Positions 10,000-19,468 of a DNA stretch of 64,000 nucleotides are shown in pieces. Position numbers and translations under genes: made by a program. The notes beneath the pieces were generated by a model. That model ran no database searches and was not told where the DNA came from. It saw only the letters and a list, made by a program, of their open reading frames with translations. This stretch comes from Sinorhizobium psoraleae (GTDB lineage Bacteria > Pseudomonadota > Alphaproteobacteria > Rhizobiales > Rhizobiaceae). The stretch is from contig NZ_JABEKV010000010.1 in the NCBI RefSeq assembly GCF_013283645.1, forward strand, positions 62,001 through 126,000, given 5' to 3'. Numbering within the stretch: position 1 is the first letter of the stretch; each line of letters starts with the position of its first letter.

Positions 10000-10010
10000 A
10001 TCAGCTTGAT
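10000..10010. promoter_or_regulatory. Small inverted repeat in the MBL/LysR divergent region
   Basis: ATCA-GCT-TGAT lies 15 bases before the LysR start codon in the 179-base divergent spacer. It could be part of a LysR operator, but it is short and I found no good T-N11-A match, so this is only a candidate. Confidence 0.25.
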
Positions 10011-10025
10011 TAGGTTAGCTTCGCA

Positions 10026-10949
10026 ATGAACCCAATTCGTCTGGATAGCTTTGATGTGTTCGCCGCGATCGTACGCTGTGGTGGCTTTCGCGCTGCGGCG
10101 CTCGAGCGTGGCGTCTCGTCATCGGCCTTGAGCCAAACGATCAATGCACTGGAAGAGGCGCTCGGGATTCGACTCCTCAATCGAACGACAAGGAGCGTAT
10201 CGCCGACGGAGGCGGGGCAGCGCCTCCTAGATCGTCTTGCTCCGGCCTTGAGCGATATCCAGCTTGCGATAGCCGAGGTCGACGAGCTGAGGGACAGCCC
10301 GTCGGGAACGTTGCGGATCAATGCGCCGGCTCCCGCCGTCGATCACCTCCTGTGTCCCCTCGCGTTCGACTTCATGGAAAGCTTCCCGGCGGTAAAAATC
10401 GAAATCACGAGTGACGCCGCGGTGATCGACATCGTGGAACACGGTTTCGACGCCGGTGTCCGGTTCGGCAAGCAGTTGGCGAAAGACATGATCGCAATTC
10501 CATTGGGTTTGCCGCTCCGATATGCGATCGTGGCTTCACCGGACTATATCGGACGACATGGGCGACCGGTGACGCCTCATGATCTGATCCACCACGACTG
10601 CATACGGCGCAGATTCCCGGGGGGCACGCTCGTGTCGTGGACGTTCCACAACGGAAACGATGAGATGGACATAACCCCGGAGGGGCGTCTTACACTCAGT
10701 TCAGCGTATAACGAGCTTCAAGCGGCGTTGGCGGGCAGGGGTATGGCGCACGTTTTTGAAGAATATGCCAAGCCCCACATCGAGGCGGGGAGGTTGATCG
10801 AGGTTCTTCCGGATTGGAGCCCGACATTGCCCAGCTGGTTTCTCTATTATCCCAATCGTCGCCTTCCAAGCGCCGCCATGCGAGCGTTCCTCTATTATGT
10901 GAGGACCTATAATTGGCACGCCAACGATCGGCAAAGCTTGCCGATGTAG
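10026..10949 (+). CDS. LysR-family transcriptional regulator
   Basis: LysR-type regulator of 307 residues: N-terminal winged helix-turn-helix (about 5-65, with FRAAALERGVSSSALSQTINALEEALGIRLLNRTTRS) and a C-terminal effector-binding domain (about 90-295). The helix-turn-helix is of the group that acts on many oxidoreductase and hydrolase genes. It is divergent from the MBL-fold hydrolase, the usual arrangement for a LysR regulator and its target. The effector cannot be read from the sequence. Confidence 0.9.
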   Translation: MNPIRLDSFDVFAAIVRCGGFRAAALERGVSSSALSQTINALEEALGIRLLNRTTRSVSPTEAGQRLLDRLAPALSDIQLAIAEVDELRDSPSGTLRINAPAPAVDHLLCPLAFDFMESFPAVKIEITSDAAVIDIVEHGFDAGVRFGKQLAKDMIAIPLGLPLRYAIVASPDYIGRHGRPVTPHDLIHHDCIRRRFPGGTLVSWTFHNGNDEMDITPEGRLTLSSAYNELQAALAGRGMAHVFEEYAKPHIEAGRLIEVLPDWSPTLPSWFLYYPNRRLPSAAMRAFLYYVRTYNWHANDRQSLPM

Positions 10950-11419
10950 AAGTAGTTCCTTGATCCGCTCGGGGAGGTGCGTGCGTATATCGGCCGAAGA
11001 TCAAAAGGTGATAGGCGCTCGAATTCAAAGCGCAGCCGCCTGTGCGAGATCGATGCGGAAGCGATCACGTCGACGCTGGTATCGGCGGGTCATTTCGGCA
11101 CTGGCATGGCCAGGCTGTTTCTGCACACAACGTTCATCGACTTCCGCCGATGAGGCAAGCCCAGCCGCAACGAATGGCGGGAAAACTTTAGCCCTCGCAC
11201 GATCTTGGGAAGGTCACCGCGGATGCCGTGGCCAGCGGAGTCTTCTTGACGAGGCGCCACCTCCTGGTCGTTGAGAATACTGGTTAGAACAATCGTTTAG
11301 AGTCCTGCATCCTACGGTCACGACAAAATGCGCGAAACCCTCGCTAAATAGAACATAGTTTCTATAGATTATATTCGTTGCTGCTAGTCTATTCAAACCT
11401 AATGACCGAGGAGAGCGGA
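10950..11419. other. Gene-free stretch before the sulfur cluster
   Basis: 470 bases without a supportable gene. The frame near 11225-11285 reads a few residues resembling the start of a receiver domain (LLVVEN), too short to call. The last 80 bases are AT-rich (AACATAGTTTCTATAGATTATATTC at 11349-11373) and probably contain the promoter of the monooxygenase gene. Confidence 0.4.
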
Positions 11420-12775
11420 ATGACCAACAAAGGACGCCAGTTGAAGCTCGGGGCCTTCCTTTATCCAACAGGCCACCACATTGCCGCGTGGCGGCATCCC
11501 CAGGCGCAGGCCGATGCCGGCTCCAACTTTGATCATTACATCGCCCTCGCACAGATTGCCGAGGCGGCCAAATTCGATCTCATCTTCATGGCCGACGGTG
11601 TCGGAACACGAGGGGCCGACACAGAGGCGCTCAGCCGCACGGCTTTACGCTACGTCGCCCAGTTCGAACCAATCACGCTGCTTTCCGCTCTTGCGGCCGT
11701 GACGAAGCGTATTGGCTTCGTCGCCACGGCCTCCACTTCCTACAACGAACCCTATCACATTGCCCGCAAGTTAGCCTCCCTCGACCATATCAGTGGCGGG
11801 CGGGCGGGCTGGAATCTCGTGACCTCCTCGAGTGAGCATGAGGCGCATAATTTCGGTCGCGATGAGCATTACGCCCACGCCGAGCGCTATGAACGGGCGG
11901 AAGAATTTGCCGACGTCGTTCGCGGTCTCTGGGACACTTGGGAAGAAGACGCGTTCCCGCGCGATAAGAAAAGTGGGATCTATTTCGATCCGGACAAGCA
12001 GCACATCCTCAATCACAAAGGCAAGCACTTCAAGGTGCGTGGTCCCCTGAACGTCGCGCGCGCTCCTCAGGGACATCCGGTGCTGGTGCAGGCTGGCTCT
12101 TCAGAGCCCGGCAAGGAACTGGCCGCGCGTACGGCAGAGCTTGTCTTCACCGCCCATCAGACGGTCGAAGACGCTCGTTCCTTCTACGCCGACGTCAAGG
12201 GGCGCCTGGCGAAATACGGAAGGGACAAGAACGATCTCAAGATCATGCCGGGCATCTTCCCCGTCGTTGGGCGAACGGAGGAAGAAGCGCAGGCGAAGTT
12301 CCAGGAGATCCAGGACCTGATCCATCCCGTTGTCGGCCTGTCGATGCTCGCCGGAATGGCCGGCGGAATCGATCTTTCACAATTTCCGCTCGACGGGCCG
12401 GTTCCGGAACTCCCGGAGACGAACAGCAGCAAGAGCCGGCAAAGGTTGCTCCTCGACCTTGCGCGCCGTGAAAACCTGACAATCCGGCAGCTCTACCTGC
12501 GCATTGCCGGCGCGCGCGGCCACTACCAGATCGTCGGAACGCCGGCGCAGATTGCCGACGTGATGGAGGAATGGTTCACCACCGGCGCCGCCGACGGCTT
12601 CAACGTCATGCCGCCGCATCTGCCGGTCGGGCTCCACGATTTCGTCGAGCACGTTTTGCCCGAGCTCCGCCGGCGCGGGCTTTTCCGCACGGAGTACGAG
12701 GGCGGGACGCTTCGCGAGAATCTCGGCCTGCGCGTGCCCCGGCACCCGGCCGAGCCTCGCGTCGCGGCAGAGTGA
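11420..12775 (+). CDS. LLM-class flavin-dependent monooxygenase (NtaA/SnaA/DszA family)
   Basis: Bacterial-luciferase-like monooxygenase of 451 residues that would use FMNH2 and oxygen, probably to cleave an organosulfur or similar compound. Family landmarks include LGAFLYPTGHH near the start, the DLIFMADG segment, ASLDHISGGRAGWNLVTSS (about residues 120-140) and PVLVQAGSSEPG. The ATG at 11420 is preferred over one at 11402 because GAGGAG sits seven bases before it. It heads an apparent operon with an SsuABC-like importer, which points to a sulfonate or sulfone substrate. No NAD(P)H:FMN reductase gene is nearby, so reduced flavin must come from elsewhere. Confidence 0.87.
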   Translation: MTNKGRQLKLGAFLYPTGHHIAAWRHPQAQADAGSNFDHYIALAQIAEAAKFDLIFMADGVGTRGADTEALSRTALRYVAQFEPITLLSALAAVTKRIGFVATASTSYNEPYHIARKLASLDHISGGRAGWNLVTSSSEHEAHNFGRDEHYAHAERYERAEEFADVVRGLWDTWEEDAFPRDKKSGIYFDPDKQHILNHKGKHFKVRGPLNVARAPQGHPVLVQAGSSEPGKELAARTAELVFTAHQTVEDARSFYADVKGRLAKYGRDKNDLKIMPGIFPVVGRTEEEAQAKFQEIQDLIHPVVGLSMLAGMAGGIDLSQFPLDGPVPELPETNSSKSRQRLLLDLARRENLTIRQLYLRIAGARGHYQIVGTPAQIADVMEEWFTTGAADGFNVMPPHLPVGLHDFVEHVLPELRRRGLFRTEYEGGTLRENLGLRVPRHPAEPRVAAE

Positions 12776-12798
12776 TCCCGCAGCCGAGGAGAAACCCG

Positions 12799-13647
12799 AT
12801 GAGCAATTCCGACCATCTTCGAATTCGCGAGGTGACGCGCGAGTTCAACGTCAACGGCGAGAAACTGACGGCACTGGACAGCGTCAGCCTCAATATTGCC
12901 GAGGGCGAATTCGTGACGATCGTCGGCGCGAGCGGCTGCGGAAAGTCGACGCTCTTGCGCCTTGCCGCCGGGCTCGACACCGCCCATGCCGGCCGCATCG
13001 CGCATGACGGGAACCTCGTCACGGGCCCCAGTCTTGACCGCGGCATGGTGTTTCAGGAGCCGAGGCTATTTCCCTGGTTGACAGTGGAGCGGAACGTCGC
13101 TCTCGGGCTCGAAAATTCCGGGCTTGCAAAGCGCGAGAAGAAACGGCTGGTCGAGGAACATCTGGAACTCGTCGGGCTCTCCGGCTTCGCGAAGGCCTAT
13201 CCGCATCAACTTTCCGGAGGCATGGCGCAACGCGCCGGGATCGCCCGCGGCCTCGTAAACCGCCCGAACGTACTGTTTCTCGACGAACCCTTCGGCGCAC
13301 TGGATGCGATCACCAAGACCCGGATGCAGGACGAATTGCAGGAGATCTGGGCGCGCGAACGCATCACCATGGTCCTCGTCACCCACGACGTCGAGGAGGC
13401 CGTCTATCTCGGCGACCGCGTCGTCATCATGTCGCCGCGGCCGGGCCGGATCCGCGACATCGTGCCGGTGAACCTTCGCAGGCCGCGCGAACGCATTTCC
13501 GCTGGGCTCGCCAAGATCCGGACGCGTGTTCTTGAAAGCCTCAATTCGATCGACAGCAGACCGACCGCTACCGATGAGCGGCCCGTAAAGGATGAAAGCG
13601 GCCGCAGGGCCGCGCCTCTTCGCCCGGCCGTGGTGCTCGCAAACTGA
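12799..13647 (+). CDS. ABC transporter ATP-binding protein (SsuB/TauB-like)
   Basis: Cytoplasmic ATPase of a nitrate/sulfonate/taurine-family importer, 282 residues. Walker A is GASGCGKST, the signature LSGGMAQR, Walker B LFLDEPFGALD, and the H-loop LVTHDVEEA. The Gly-Met in LSGGM is typical of the SsuB/TauB/NrtD group. I chose the ATG at 12799 (MSNSDHLRI, with CCGAGGAG upstream); the open frame extends further upstream only inside the monooxygenase gene. The C-terminal 30 residues are poorly conserved in character. It lies between the monooxygenase and the binding-protein gene. Confidence 0.92.
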   Translation: MSNSDHLRIREVTREFNVNGEKLTALDSVSLNIAEGEFVTIVGASGCGKSTLLRLAAGLDTAHAGRIAHDGNLVTGPSLDRGMVFQEPRLFPWLTVERNVALGLENSGLAKREKKRLVEEHLELVGLSGFAKAYPHQLSGGMAQRAGIARGLVNRPNVLFLDEPFGALDAITKTRMQDELQEIWARERITMVLVTHDVEEAVYLGDRVVIMSPRPGRIRDIVPVNLRRPRERISAGLAKIRTRVLESLNSIDSRPTATDERPVKDESGRRAAPLRPAVVLAN

Positions 13648-13670
13648 TTCCGTCAGAAATGGAGAAGACG

Positions 13671-14747
13671 ATGAAACTGATTTCTCTGGTCCGATTTGCT
13701 GCAGGCGCGGCGCTGGCGCTCGGACTTCTTGCAAGCGCCTCACATGCCGAAGAGCCGCTCGTCATTCACGTCGGCTACGCTGCAATCGGCGTCGACAACC
13801 GACCCTTCGCGGAGGGCACGTCGGCGGCAACCGCGCGCGCCGGCGAATATCTGGAGAAGGAATTCGCCAAGGATCCGAACATCAAGATCGAATGGACCTT
13901 CTTCAAGGGCGCTGGCCCGGCGGTGAACGAGGCCTTTGCCAACGACCAGCTCGATTTTGCCTACCAGGGTGACCTGCCGTCGCTGATCGGCCGCGCAACC
14001 GGGTTGAAGACCAAGTACCTGCTCGCCAGCGGAACTCGCAAGCCGCTCTATCTCGCCGTCGCCAAAAACTCCGGCATCCGGAAGATCGAGGATCTGAAGG
14101 GCCGCAAGGTTGCGTTTCAACGGGGAACCAACGGACATCTCTCTGCCATCAAGGTCCTGGAGGCGCATGGGCTCAAGGAGAGGGACGTCCAGGTCATTAA
14201 TCTTGACAGCGCCGGCACCGTGGCGGCATTGACCAGCAAGGATATCGATGCTGCCTTCGGCGACACCCAGCTCATCAACCTCGCCGCCAAAGGTTCGGCC
14301 GATGTCATCTACACGACCAAGGGTAACGACCCGCGCTTTGGCCGTAATGCCGGCATCATCGGCCGCGAGGCCTTCATTGAGGCGCATCCGGAAATCACGC
14401 AGCGTATCGTCGATGCCTTCGTCAAGGCTGCTCAATGGTCGTCGGACGAGCCGAACCGAGCGGCGCTTTTCGAGCTCTGGCACAAGTCGGGCACGCCGAT
14501 TCCGATCATCGAAGAGTATTTCAGCAACGACACGCTTGCCTACCGGAACTCGCCGCTCATCGATGGCCTGCTTGTATCCCAGTACACGGAGCAGGCGGCA
14601 AAGGGCAAGGAATACGGACTCATTCGCCGCGATGTCGATCTCGAAGGGTGGTTCGAGCCCAAGTATCTCAACGATGCGCTTGAACGGCTGAACCTGAAGT
14701 CCTTCTGGCAGCCCTATGGCGCGGACGGCAAGCCGCTCGCGTCCTAA
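13671..14747 (+). CDS. ABC transporter substrate-binding protein (aliphatic sulfonate type)
   Basis: Periplasmic binding protein of 358 residues with a signal peptide (about 1-26, MKLISLVRFAAGAALALG...). It has the SsuA/NMT1-like fold, with DFAYQGDLPSLIG near residue 100 and GRKVAFQRGTNGH near 145. The start at 13671 follows GGAGA by five bases. It sits after the ATPase and before two permeases. Ligand specificity within sulfonates or related compounds is not readable from the sequence. Confidence 0.9.
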   Translation: MKLISLVRFAAGAALALGLLASASHAEEPLVIHVGYAAIGVDNRPFAEGTSAATARAGEYLEKEFAKDPNIKIEWTFFKGAGPAVNEAFANDQLDFAYQGDLPSLIGRATGLKTKYLLASGTRKPLYLAVAKNSGIRKIEDLKGRKVAFQRGTNGHLSAIKVLEAHGLKERDVQVINLDSAGTVAALTSKDIDAAFGDTQLINLAAKGSADVIYTTKGNDPRFGRNAGIIGREAFIEAHPEITQRIVDAFVKAAQWSSDEPNRAALFELWHKSGTPIPIIEEYFSNDTLAYRNSPLIDGLLVSQYTEQAAKGKEYGLIRRDVDLEGWFEPKYLNDALERLNLKSFWQPYGADGKPLAS

Positions 14748-14769
14748 GTTGCGACGGCAGGACGAGGCA

Positions 14770-15591
14770 ATGGTGACTGCATTTTTCGAAACCGTCATAC
14801 GAGCGGGCGAGGGAACCCCATCGCCATGGCGAAAGGCCCTGGCGCTGGGGGTGGCCGGCGCCATCTTCCCGGCGGTATTGCTCCTGCTCTGGTGGGTTGC
14901 CTCCGACAGGGGGTGGCTCGCCGAGCAGATCCTGCCATCACCCGTCTATGTCTACGAAACGGCGCGCGACATGATCACAAGCGGCGAACTTCCCTATCAT
15001 GCTGGCGTCAGTCTGCGCCGCGTCGTCACGGGCTTCGCCTTCGGCGCGGTAGCCGGGCTCGGCCTTGGGGTTGCCATGGGACTTTCCCGACGTGTCGAAG
15101 AATACGTCAAGCCGCTCTTCCTGGCCTTCGCGCAGATTCCGACGCTCGGCTGGATTCCGCTTCTGATGCTGCTTGTCGGCATCGACGAAGCGCTGAAGAT
15201 CATCATCATCGCCAAGGGCGCGCTCGTGCCCATGGCCGTCAACACCCATGCCGGCATTCGCGGCGTGTCGCCCAAATATATCGAGGTCGGGCGCGCGTTG
15301 AAATTCAGCGATTGGCAGACCTTGCGGTTCATCGTGCTGCCCGGTGCGATACCGTCGATCTTCACCGGCATCCGTTACGGGCTCACCCATTCCTGGACTT
15401 CGCTTGTCGGCGTCGAGCTGCTCGCCTCCTCAGAAGGGCTTGGCTATCTGCTCGTCTGGGGCCGCCAGATGTTCTGGCTCGATACGGTCATCGTGGCGAT
15501 GATCGTCATCGGCCTCGTCGGCTTCGTCATGGACAAGGGCCTCGACCGTAGCGAAATCCTGATCCAGCGCTGGAAGCGCGAGGAGATTTGA
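14770..15591 (+). CDS. ABC transporter permease (SsuC/TauC-like), first of two
   Basis: Integral membrane permease of 273 residues with about six helices. The cytoplasmic EAA-type loop is visible as EVGRALKFSDWQTLRFIVLPG, followed by IPSIFTGIRYGL. It belongs to the nitrate/sulfonate/taurine permease family. The ATG at 14770 has GGACGAGG just before it. A second permease follows after two bases; paired permeases suggest a heterodimeric channel. Confidence 0.9.
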   Translation: MVTAFFETVIRAGEGTPSPWRKALALGVAGAIFPAVLLLLWWVASDRGWLAEQILPSPVYVYETARDMITSGELPYHAGVSLRRVVTGFAFGAVAGLGLGVAMGLSRRVEEYVKPLFLAFAQIPTLGWIPLLMLLVGIDEALKIIIIAKGALVPMAVNTHAGIRGVSPKYIEVGRALKFSDWQTLRFIVLPGAIPSIFTGIRYGLTHSWTSLVGVELLASSEGLGYLLVWGRQMFWLDTVIVAMIVIGLVGFVMDKGLDRSEILIQRWKREEI

Positions 15592-15593
15592 GC

Positions 15594-16376
15594 ATGACCG
15601 CGGCTATTGCTTCCACTCGCCTCATTCGATTTCGCAGAGGGGTCACCCTGCCGATCCTGCTGCTCATCGCCTGGGAGGTTTCGAGCCGCATCGGTCTTGC
15701 CGATCCGCGCTTCCTGCCGTCGCTCGAGGACGTGGCAATCACGGCCAAGCGCGAACTCGTCGACCATGACCTGATTGGCGAACTCGCCTTCAGCCTCATG
15801 CGAAACATTGCCGGCTTCCTGATCGGCTGTGTCGCCGGTGTCGCATTCGCTTCGCTGCTCGCGCTGTCGCGCACCGCCGATGTGCTGATCACGCCGACCT
15901 TCAACGGGTTAAAGCAGATCTCGCTGCTTGCCTGGATACCGCTGATCTCCGTCTGGTTCGGTTTCGGCGAGCAGGCCAAAATCGCCTTTGTCGCGCTCGC
16001 CGCCTTCATTCCGATTGTGCTCAATACCTATGAGGGCATGCGCAACGCGCCTGCCGATCTTGTCGAGGTTGGCCGGGCGCTGCGCTTCAATGCCCGGCAG
16101 AGAATTCTTCGCATCTTCCTGCCGGCGGCCATGCCTTCGATCGCGACGGGCGTGCATCTCGGCCTGATCTATTCCTGGCTCGCAACGGTCGGGGCCGAAT
16201 ATTTCTTATCTGTAGGTCCGGGAATCGGTGGACTCGTCATCGCCGGGCGGGAGCGCTTTGACATGGCGCTCGTCATGGTCGGCGTGCTGATCCTCGGCCT
16301 CGTCGGTTTTCTTTTCAATCGGTTCGCCTACGCGCTGGAAAGCTATCTGCTGCGCTGGCGCCCGCAGCAGGAATGA
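15594..16376 (+). CDS. ABC transporter permease (SsuC/TauC-like), second of two
   Basis: A 260-residue membrane permease of the same family as the preceding gene but clearly divergent from it, so an old paralogue rather than a fresh duplication. The EAA-type loop reads EVGRALRFNARQRILRIFLPA. The ATG at 15594 is two bases after the upstream stop, with AGGAG at 15581. It is the last gene of the importer operon. Confidence 0.9.
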   Translation: MTAAIASTRLIRFRRGVTLPILLLIAWEVSSRIGLADPRFLPSLEDVAITAKRELVDHDLIGELAFSLMRNIAGFLIGCVAGVAFASLLALSRTADVLITPTFNGLKQISLLAWIPLISVWFGFGEQAKIAFVALAAFIPIVLNTYEGMRNAPADLVEVGRALRFNARQRILRIFLPAAMPSIATGVHLGLIYSWLATVGAEYFLSVGPGIGGLVIAGRERFDMALVMVGVLILGLVGFLFNRFAYALESYLLRWRPQQE

Positions 16377-16868
16377 GAGGGGAGGCTCACGTTCCGGCGA
16401 TGCTGCGGACGGCCGCATACTCCGATTGGACTACTTTGCGCCCGCATTGTTTTAGCACGCCTCCAAATTGACTATCATGCAGCGCTGATGGGGCGAGGAC
16501 GACTCCCACGGCCGGGAAGAAATTTACTTCGGGCGCGGGAAGGAAGACAGGACATTTCGCAACTCCAGCCCGCTTCGCTCGCGCTGGAGTGCCCTCGGCT
16601 GATTCAAGGGCGCGTTCAAGGGCGCGGCGCTTACACTTGACCCACACATGCTCAACGCGCTCATATTATGTTTCGAGTCCTACAAGCGGAGTTGAGTGTG
16701 CTTTTCTGCAGCGCGATGCCAAGGGAGAGTTAGGTGCCGTCTCCGTCGTTGCCGGTCATACCTGCGGTGAGACGAACAAATGCCGTTGCCGGTCGAATCC
16801 TCCATGGTAAGCATAATCTCAGCGCCGCGCTCGCTCCGAGCCGCAGGCACTGAAAGGGCCAGAATTTC
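16377..16868. other. Gene-free stretch with a small inverted repeat
   Basis: 492 bases without a credible gene. A perfect 7-base inverted repeat (CTCCAGC at 16563-16569, GCTGGAG at 16583-16589) could form a hairpin, but no T-run follows. A repeated AAGGGCGCG lies at about 16608-16625. The end contains the unseen start signals of cysA. Confidence 0.4.
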
Positions 16869-17981
16869 ATGGAGGTCCGCGTCGACAAATTACGCAAGGA
16901 ATTCGGCCGCTTCCCGGCGCTCGAAGACGTCTCGCTCAATATTCGTTCCGGCGAGCTGATTGCGCTTCTCGGTCCCTCCGGCTCGGGTAAGACCACGCTG
17001 CTCAGGCTAATTGCCGGGCTGGAAAGCCCGACCGAAGGGACAATCTTCTTTAGCGACGAAGACGCGTCGAAGAAAACCGTGCAGGAGCGCAATATCGGCT
17101 TTGTCTTCCAACATTACGCGCTGTTCCGGCATATGACGGTGCTCGAAAATGTCTCCTTCGGGCTGAAGGTGAGACCCGCAAACAGGCGCCCACCGGCCGG
17201 CGAGATTCGCCGCCGGGCACTCGACCTCTTGGAACTGGTGCAGCTTTCAGGCCTTGAAAAGCGCTATCCGGCGCAGCTTTCCGGCGGCCAGCGCCAGCGT
17301 GTGGCGCTCGCCCGTGCCATGGCGGTCCAGCCGAACGTGCTGCTTCTCGACGAGCCGTTCGGGGCGCTCGACGCGCAAGTGCGCAGGGAACTGCGGAAGT
17401 GGCTCCGGGAAATCCACGATCGCACCGGCCACACTACTGTCTTTGTCACTCACGACCAGGAGGAGGCGCTGGAGCTTGCCGACCGCATCGTCGTCATGAG
17501 CAAGGGCGTGATCGAGCAGGTGGGCACGCCCGATGAGATCTACGACCACCCGGTCTCGCCCTTCGTCTACGGCTTCATCGGCCAGTCCAACTGTCTTAGC
17601 GTCACGCTCGCCAGCGGCGAGATCTGGTTCGAGGACCGGCCAATCGGGTTGCGTGCAGCCAATGAACCCGATGGACCGGCAACCCTCTATTTCCGCCCAC
17701 ACGACGTCGAACTGATCGGCGGCTCCAGCGGCTGTCTCGCCGGCATCGTCACGGCGAGCCGGCGCGTCGCCGGCACGCGGCACCTGGAACTCAGTCTGGG
17801 CAGCGGCCATACTTCGGTGGAGATCGAGTTGTCACCGGAGCGCGCGTCCTCGGCAGACCGCAGCCGCATCGCCTTCCGGCCCCTAAAATGGAAGCTCTTC
17901 CGCAATGATGGGAAGGCAGAAGGGACGTCTCAGAACAAAGCAGAGAATCCGGCTGCCGCAATGGGGCGCACCGTAACCTGA
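16869..17981 (+). CDS. cysA: Sulfate/thiosulfate ABC transporter ATP-binding protein
   Basis: CysA-type ATPase of 370 residues for sulfate or thiosulfate import. Walker A is GPSGSGKTT (near 40), the Q-loop FVFQHYALF, the signature LSGGQRQR, and Walker B LLLDEPFGALD. The C-terminal part (about 235-350) has the TOBE-like region of CysA proteins, with YGFIGQSN and ATLYFRPHDVEL. The partner permeases CysT and CysW are not in the window. The nearest sulfur gene is a sulfate-binding protein 436 bases downstream. The ATPase may therefore serve permeases encoded elsewhere. Confidence 0.9.
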   Translation: MEVRVDKLRKEFGRFPALEDVSLNIRSGELIALLGPSGSGKTTLLRLIAGLESPTEGTIFFSDEDASKKTVQERNIGFVFQHYALFRHMTVLENVSFGLKVRPANRRPPAGEIRRRALDLLELVQLSGLEKRYPAQLSGGQRQRVALARAMAVQPNVLLLDEPFGALDAQVRRELRKWLREIHDRTGHTTVFVTHDQEEALELADRIVVMSKGVIEQVGTPDEIYDHPVSPFVYGFIGQSNCLSVTLASGEIWFEDRPIGLRAANEPDGPATLYFRPHDVELIGGSSGCLAGIVTASRRVAGTRHLELSLGSGHTSVEIELSPERASSADRSRIAFRPLKWKLFRNDGKAEGTSQNKAENPAAAMGRTVT

Positions 17982-18416
17982 GGCCACTGACGAGCAAGTC
18001 ACGCAGCGAATGCCCAAATCTGCTTGCGCCAATGCGTCAGCTATTGCGGCTTCACCAACTTGCTTCCAGGTTTCTGCCGCAATGGCAATTAAACGGGTAC
18101 AACACACCCGGCTGCGGCCACTCAATCCGACATAAGGAATGCCGTGTCGAGATCACGTGGCTCTGTCGAAATCTATCATTATGCCCCGCCAACCTGCGTC
18201 AACTGCAACTCACGGCTCATGAGCGCACAACAGGGAATGCGAGCGAACATCCGAGTCCAGGCGAGAGCCTGGCTGGCGCAACAACGTCCAAGTTGCAGCG
18301 TGATGAAGCTGACTTCGGGGGCGGGACCAAGGCGGCTATTTCCTTGCTTATATCGTCAAGTTGTTGCGTGAGCGATTGGGAGTGTATGTTCATCTGGCAA
18401 AGAATGGAGTTTGCAG
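17982..18416. other. Gene-free stretch between cysA and the sulfate-binding protein gene
   Basis: 435 bases in which no frame looks like a gene and no clear repeat was seen. This is the place where cysTW would be expected in a complete sulfate transport operon; no trace of them is recognisable. Confidence 0.4.
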
Positions 18417-19445
18417 ATGGAAGGGAGCAGGCGTGCCGGGGTCGTGAAGATGGTGCTGCTGGCCGGGATCCTGCAGTTGACCGCTATCGGCCTCGCTGTC
18501 GCCGATACCACCATCCTGAACGTCTCCTATGACCCGACGCGGAAACTCTACAAGGACTTCAACACGGCTTTTGCGGAAAAATGGAAAGCCGATACCAAGG
18601 AGACGGTGACGATCCAGACCTCTCATGGCGGTTCCGGAAGGCAGGCGCGATTGGTGATAGAAGGCCTGGACGCGGATGTCGTGACGCTGGCGCTCGAAGC
18701 CGACATCGACGCGATCGCCCACGCGACCGGTAAGATACCGGCCCACTGGAAAAGTCGCCTCGCAAACAACAGCGCCCCCTACGCATCGACGATCGTTTTT
18801 CTCGTGCGAAAGGGCAATCCGAAGGGTATCAAGGACTGGGGCGACCTCGTGAAGGACGATATCCAAGTGATCACGCCCAATCCGAAGACCTCAGGTGGTG
18901 CCCGCTGGAACTTCCTCGCCGCCTGGGCGTGGGCGCGGGCCGCCAATGGCGGCGACGACGCCAAGGCGCGGGAATACGTGACACAACTCTTTCAGGAGCA
19001 TGTGCTCTTTCTCAATACCGGCGCATGGGAGGCGATGACCGCCTTCGCTCAGCGTGGTTTCGGCGACGTGCTGCTGGCCTGGGAGAACGAGGCCTATCTC
19101 TCGATCGAAGAACTCGGCCCCGACAAGTTCGAGATCGTCACGCCGTCGATTTCGATCAAGGCCGAGCCACCGGTGGCGCTTGTCGATGGCAATGTCGATG
19201 CCAAGGGCACGCGCAAGGTGGCGGAAGCCTACCTCAGTTACCTTTATAGCGATGTCGGCCAGAAGATCGTGGCCAAACACTATTATCGGCCCTACAGGTC
19301 GGAAGCGGCCGACCCCGAGGATGTCGTCCGCTTCGCCCAGGTGAAACTGGTCACTATTGACGAATTCGGCGGCTGGAAGGAAGCCCAGCCGAAATTCTTC
19401 GGCGACGGCGGGATTTTCGACCAGATCTACAAGCCGGGACGATAG
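18417..19445 (+). CDS. Sulfate ABC transporter substrate-binding protein
   Basis: Periplasmic sulfate/thiosulfate-binding protein (Sbp/CysP family) of 342 residues. A signal peptide covers about residues 1-29 (ending GLAVADTT). The family hallmark SYDPTRKLYKDFNTAF follows directly, and TSHGGSGRQAR and NPKTSGGARWNFLAAW form the oxyanion-binding segments. The ATG at 18417 is preferred to a TTG two codons earlier because GGAG lies eight bases upstream. It is separated from its usual permease partners. Confidence 0.92.
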   Translation: MEGSRRAGVVKMVLLAGILQLTAIGLAVADTTILNVSYDPTRKLYKDFNTAFAEKWKADTKETVTIQTSHGGSGRQARLVIEGLDADVVTLALEADIDAIAHATGKIPAHWKSRLANNSAPYASTIVFLVRKGNPKGIKDWGDLVKDDIQVITPNPKTSGGARWNFLAAWAWARAANGGDDAKAREYVTQLFQEHVLFLNTGAWEAMTAFAQRGFGDVLLAWENEAYLSIEELGPDKFEIVTPSISIKAEPPVALVDGNVDAKGTRKVAEAYLSYLYSDVGQKIVAKHYYRPYRSEAADPEDVVRFAQVKLVTIDEFGGWKEAQPKFFGDGGIFDQIYKPGR

Positions 19446-19448
19446 GGT

Positions 19449-19468
19449 TCATCGGCTCCGACCGATGA
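19449..19468 (+). terminator. Hairpin after the sulfate-binding protein gene
   Basis: TCATCGG and CCGATGA form a perfect 7-base stem with a 6-base loop, starting four bases after the stop codon. No T-run follows, so a classical intrinsic terminator is not proven; position argues for a 3'-end structure. Confidence 0.4.

Noticed and set aside
11225..11290. Possible response-regulator start (LLVVEN)
   Set aside because: Only about a dozen residues look right, a stop follows immediately, and nothing else of a receiver domain remains.
14770..16376. Recent duplication of the SsuC-like permease
   Set aside because: The two permeases differ in most positions, including the EAA loop, so they are old paralogues and not a recent tandem copy.
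16563..16589. Hairpin in the importer-cysA spacer as an intrinsic terminator
   Set aside because: It is almost 190 bases after the upstream stop, has only a 7-base stem and no T-run.
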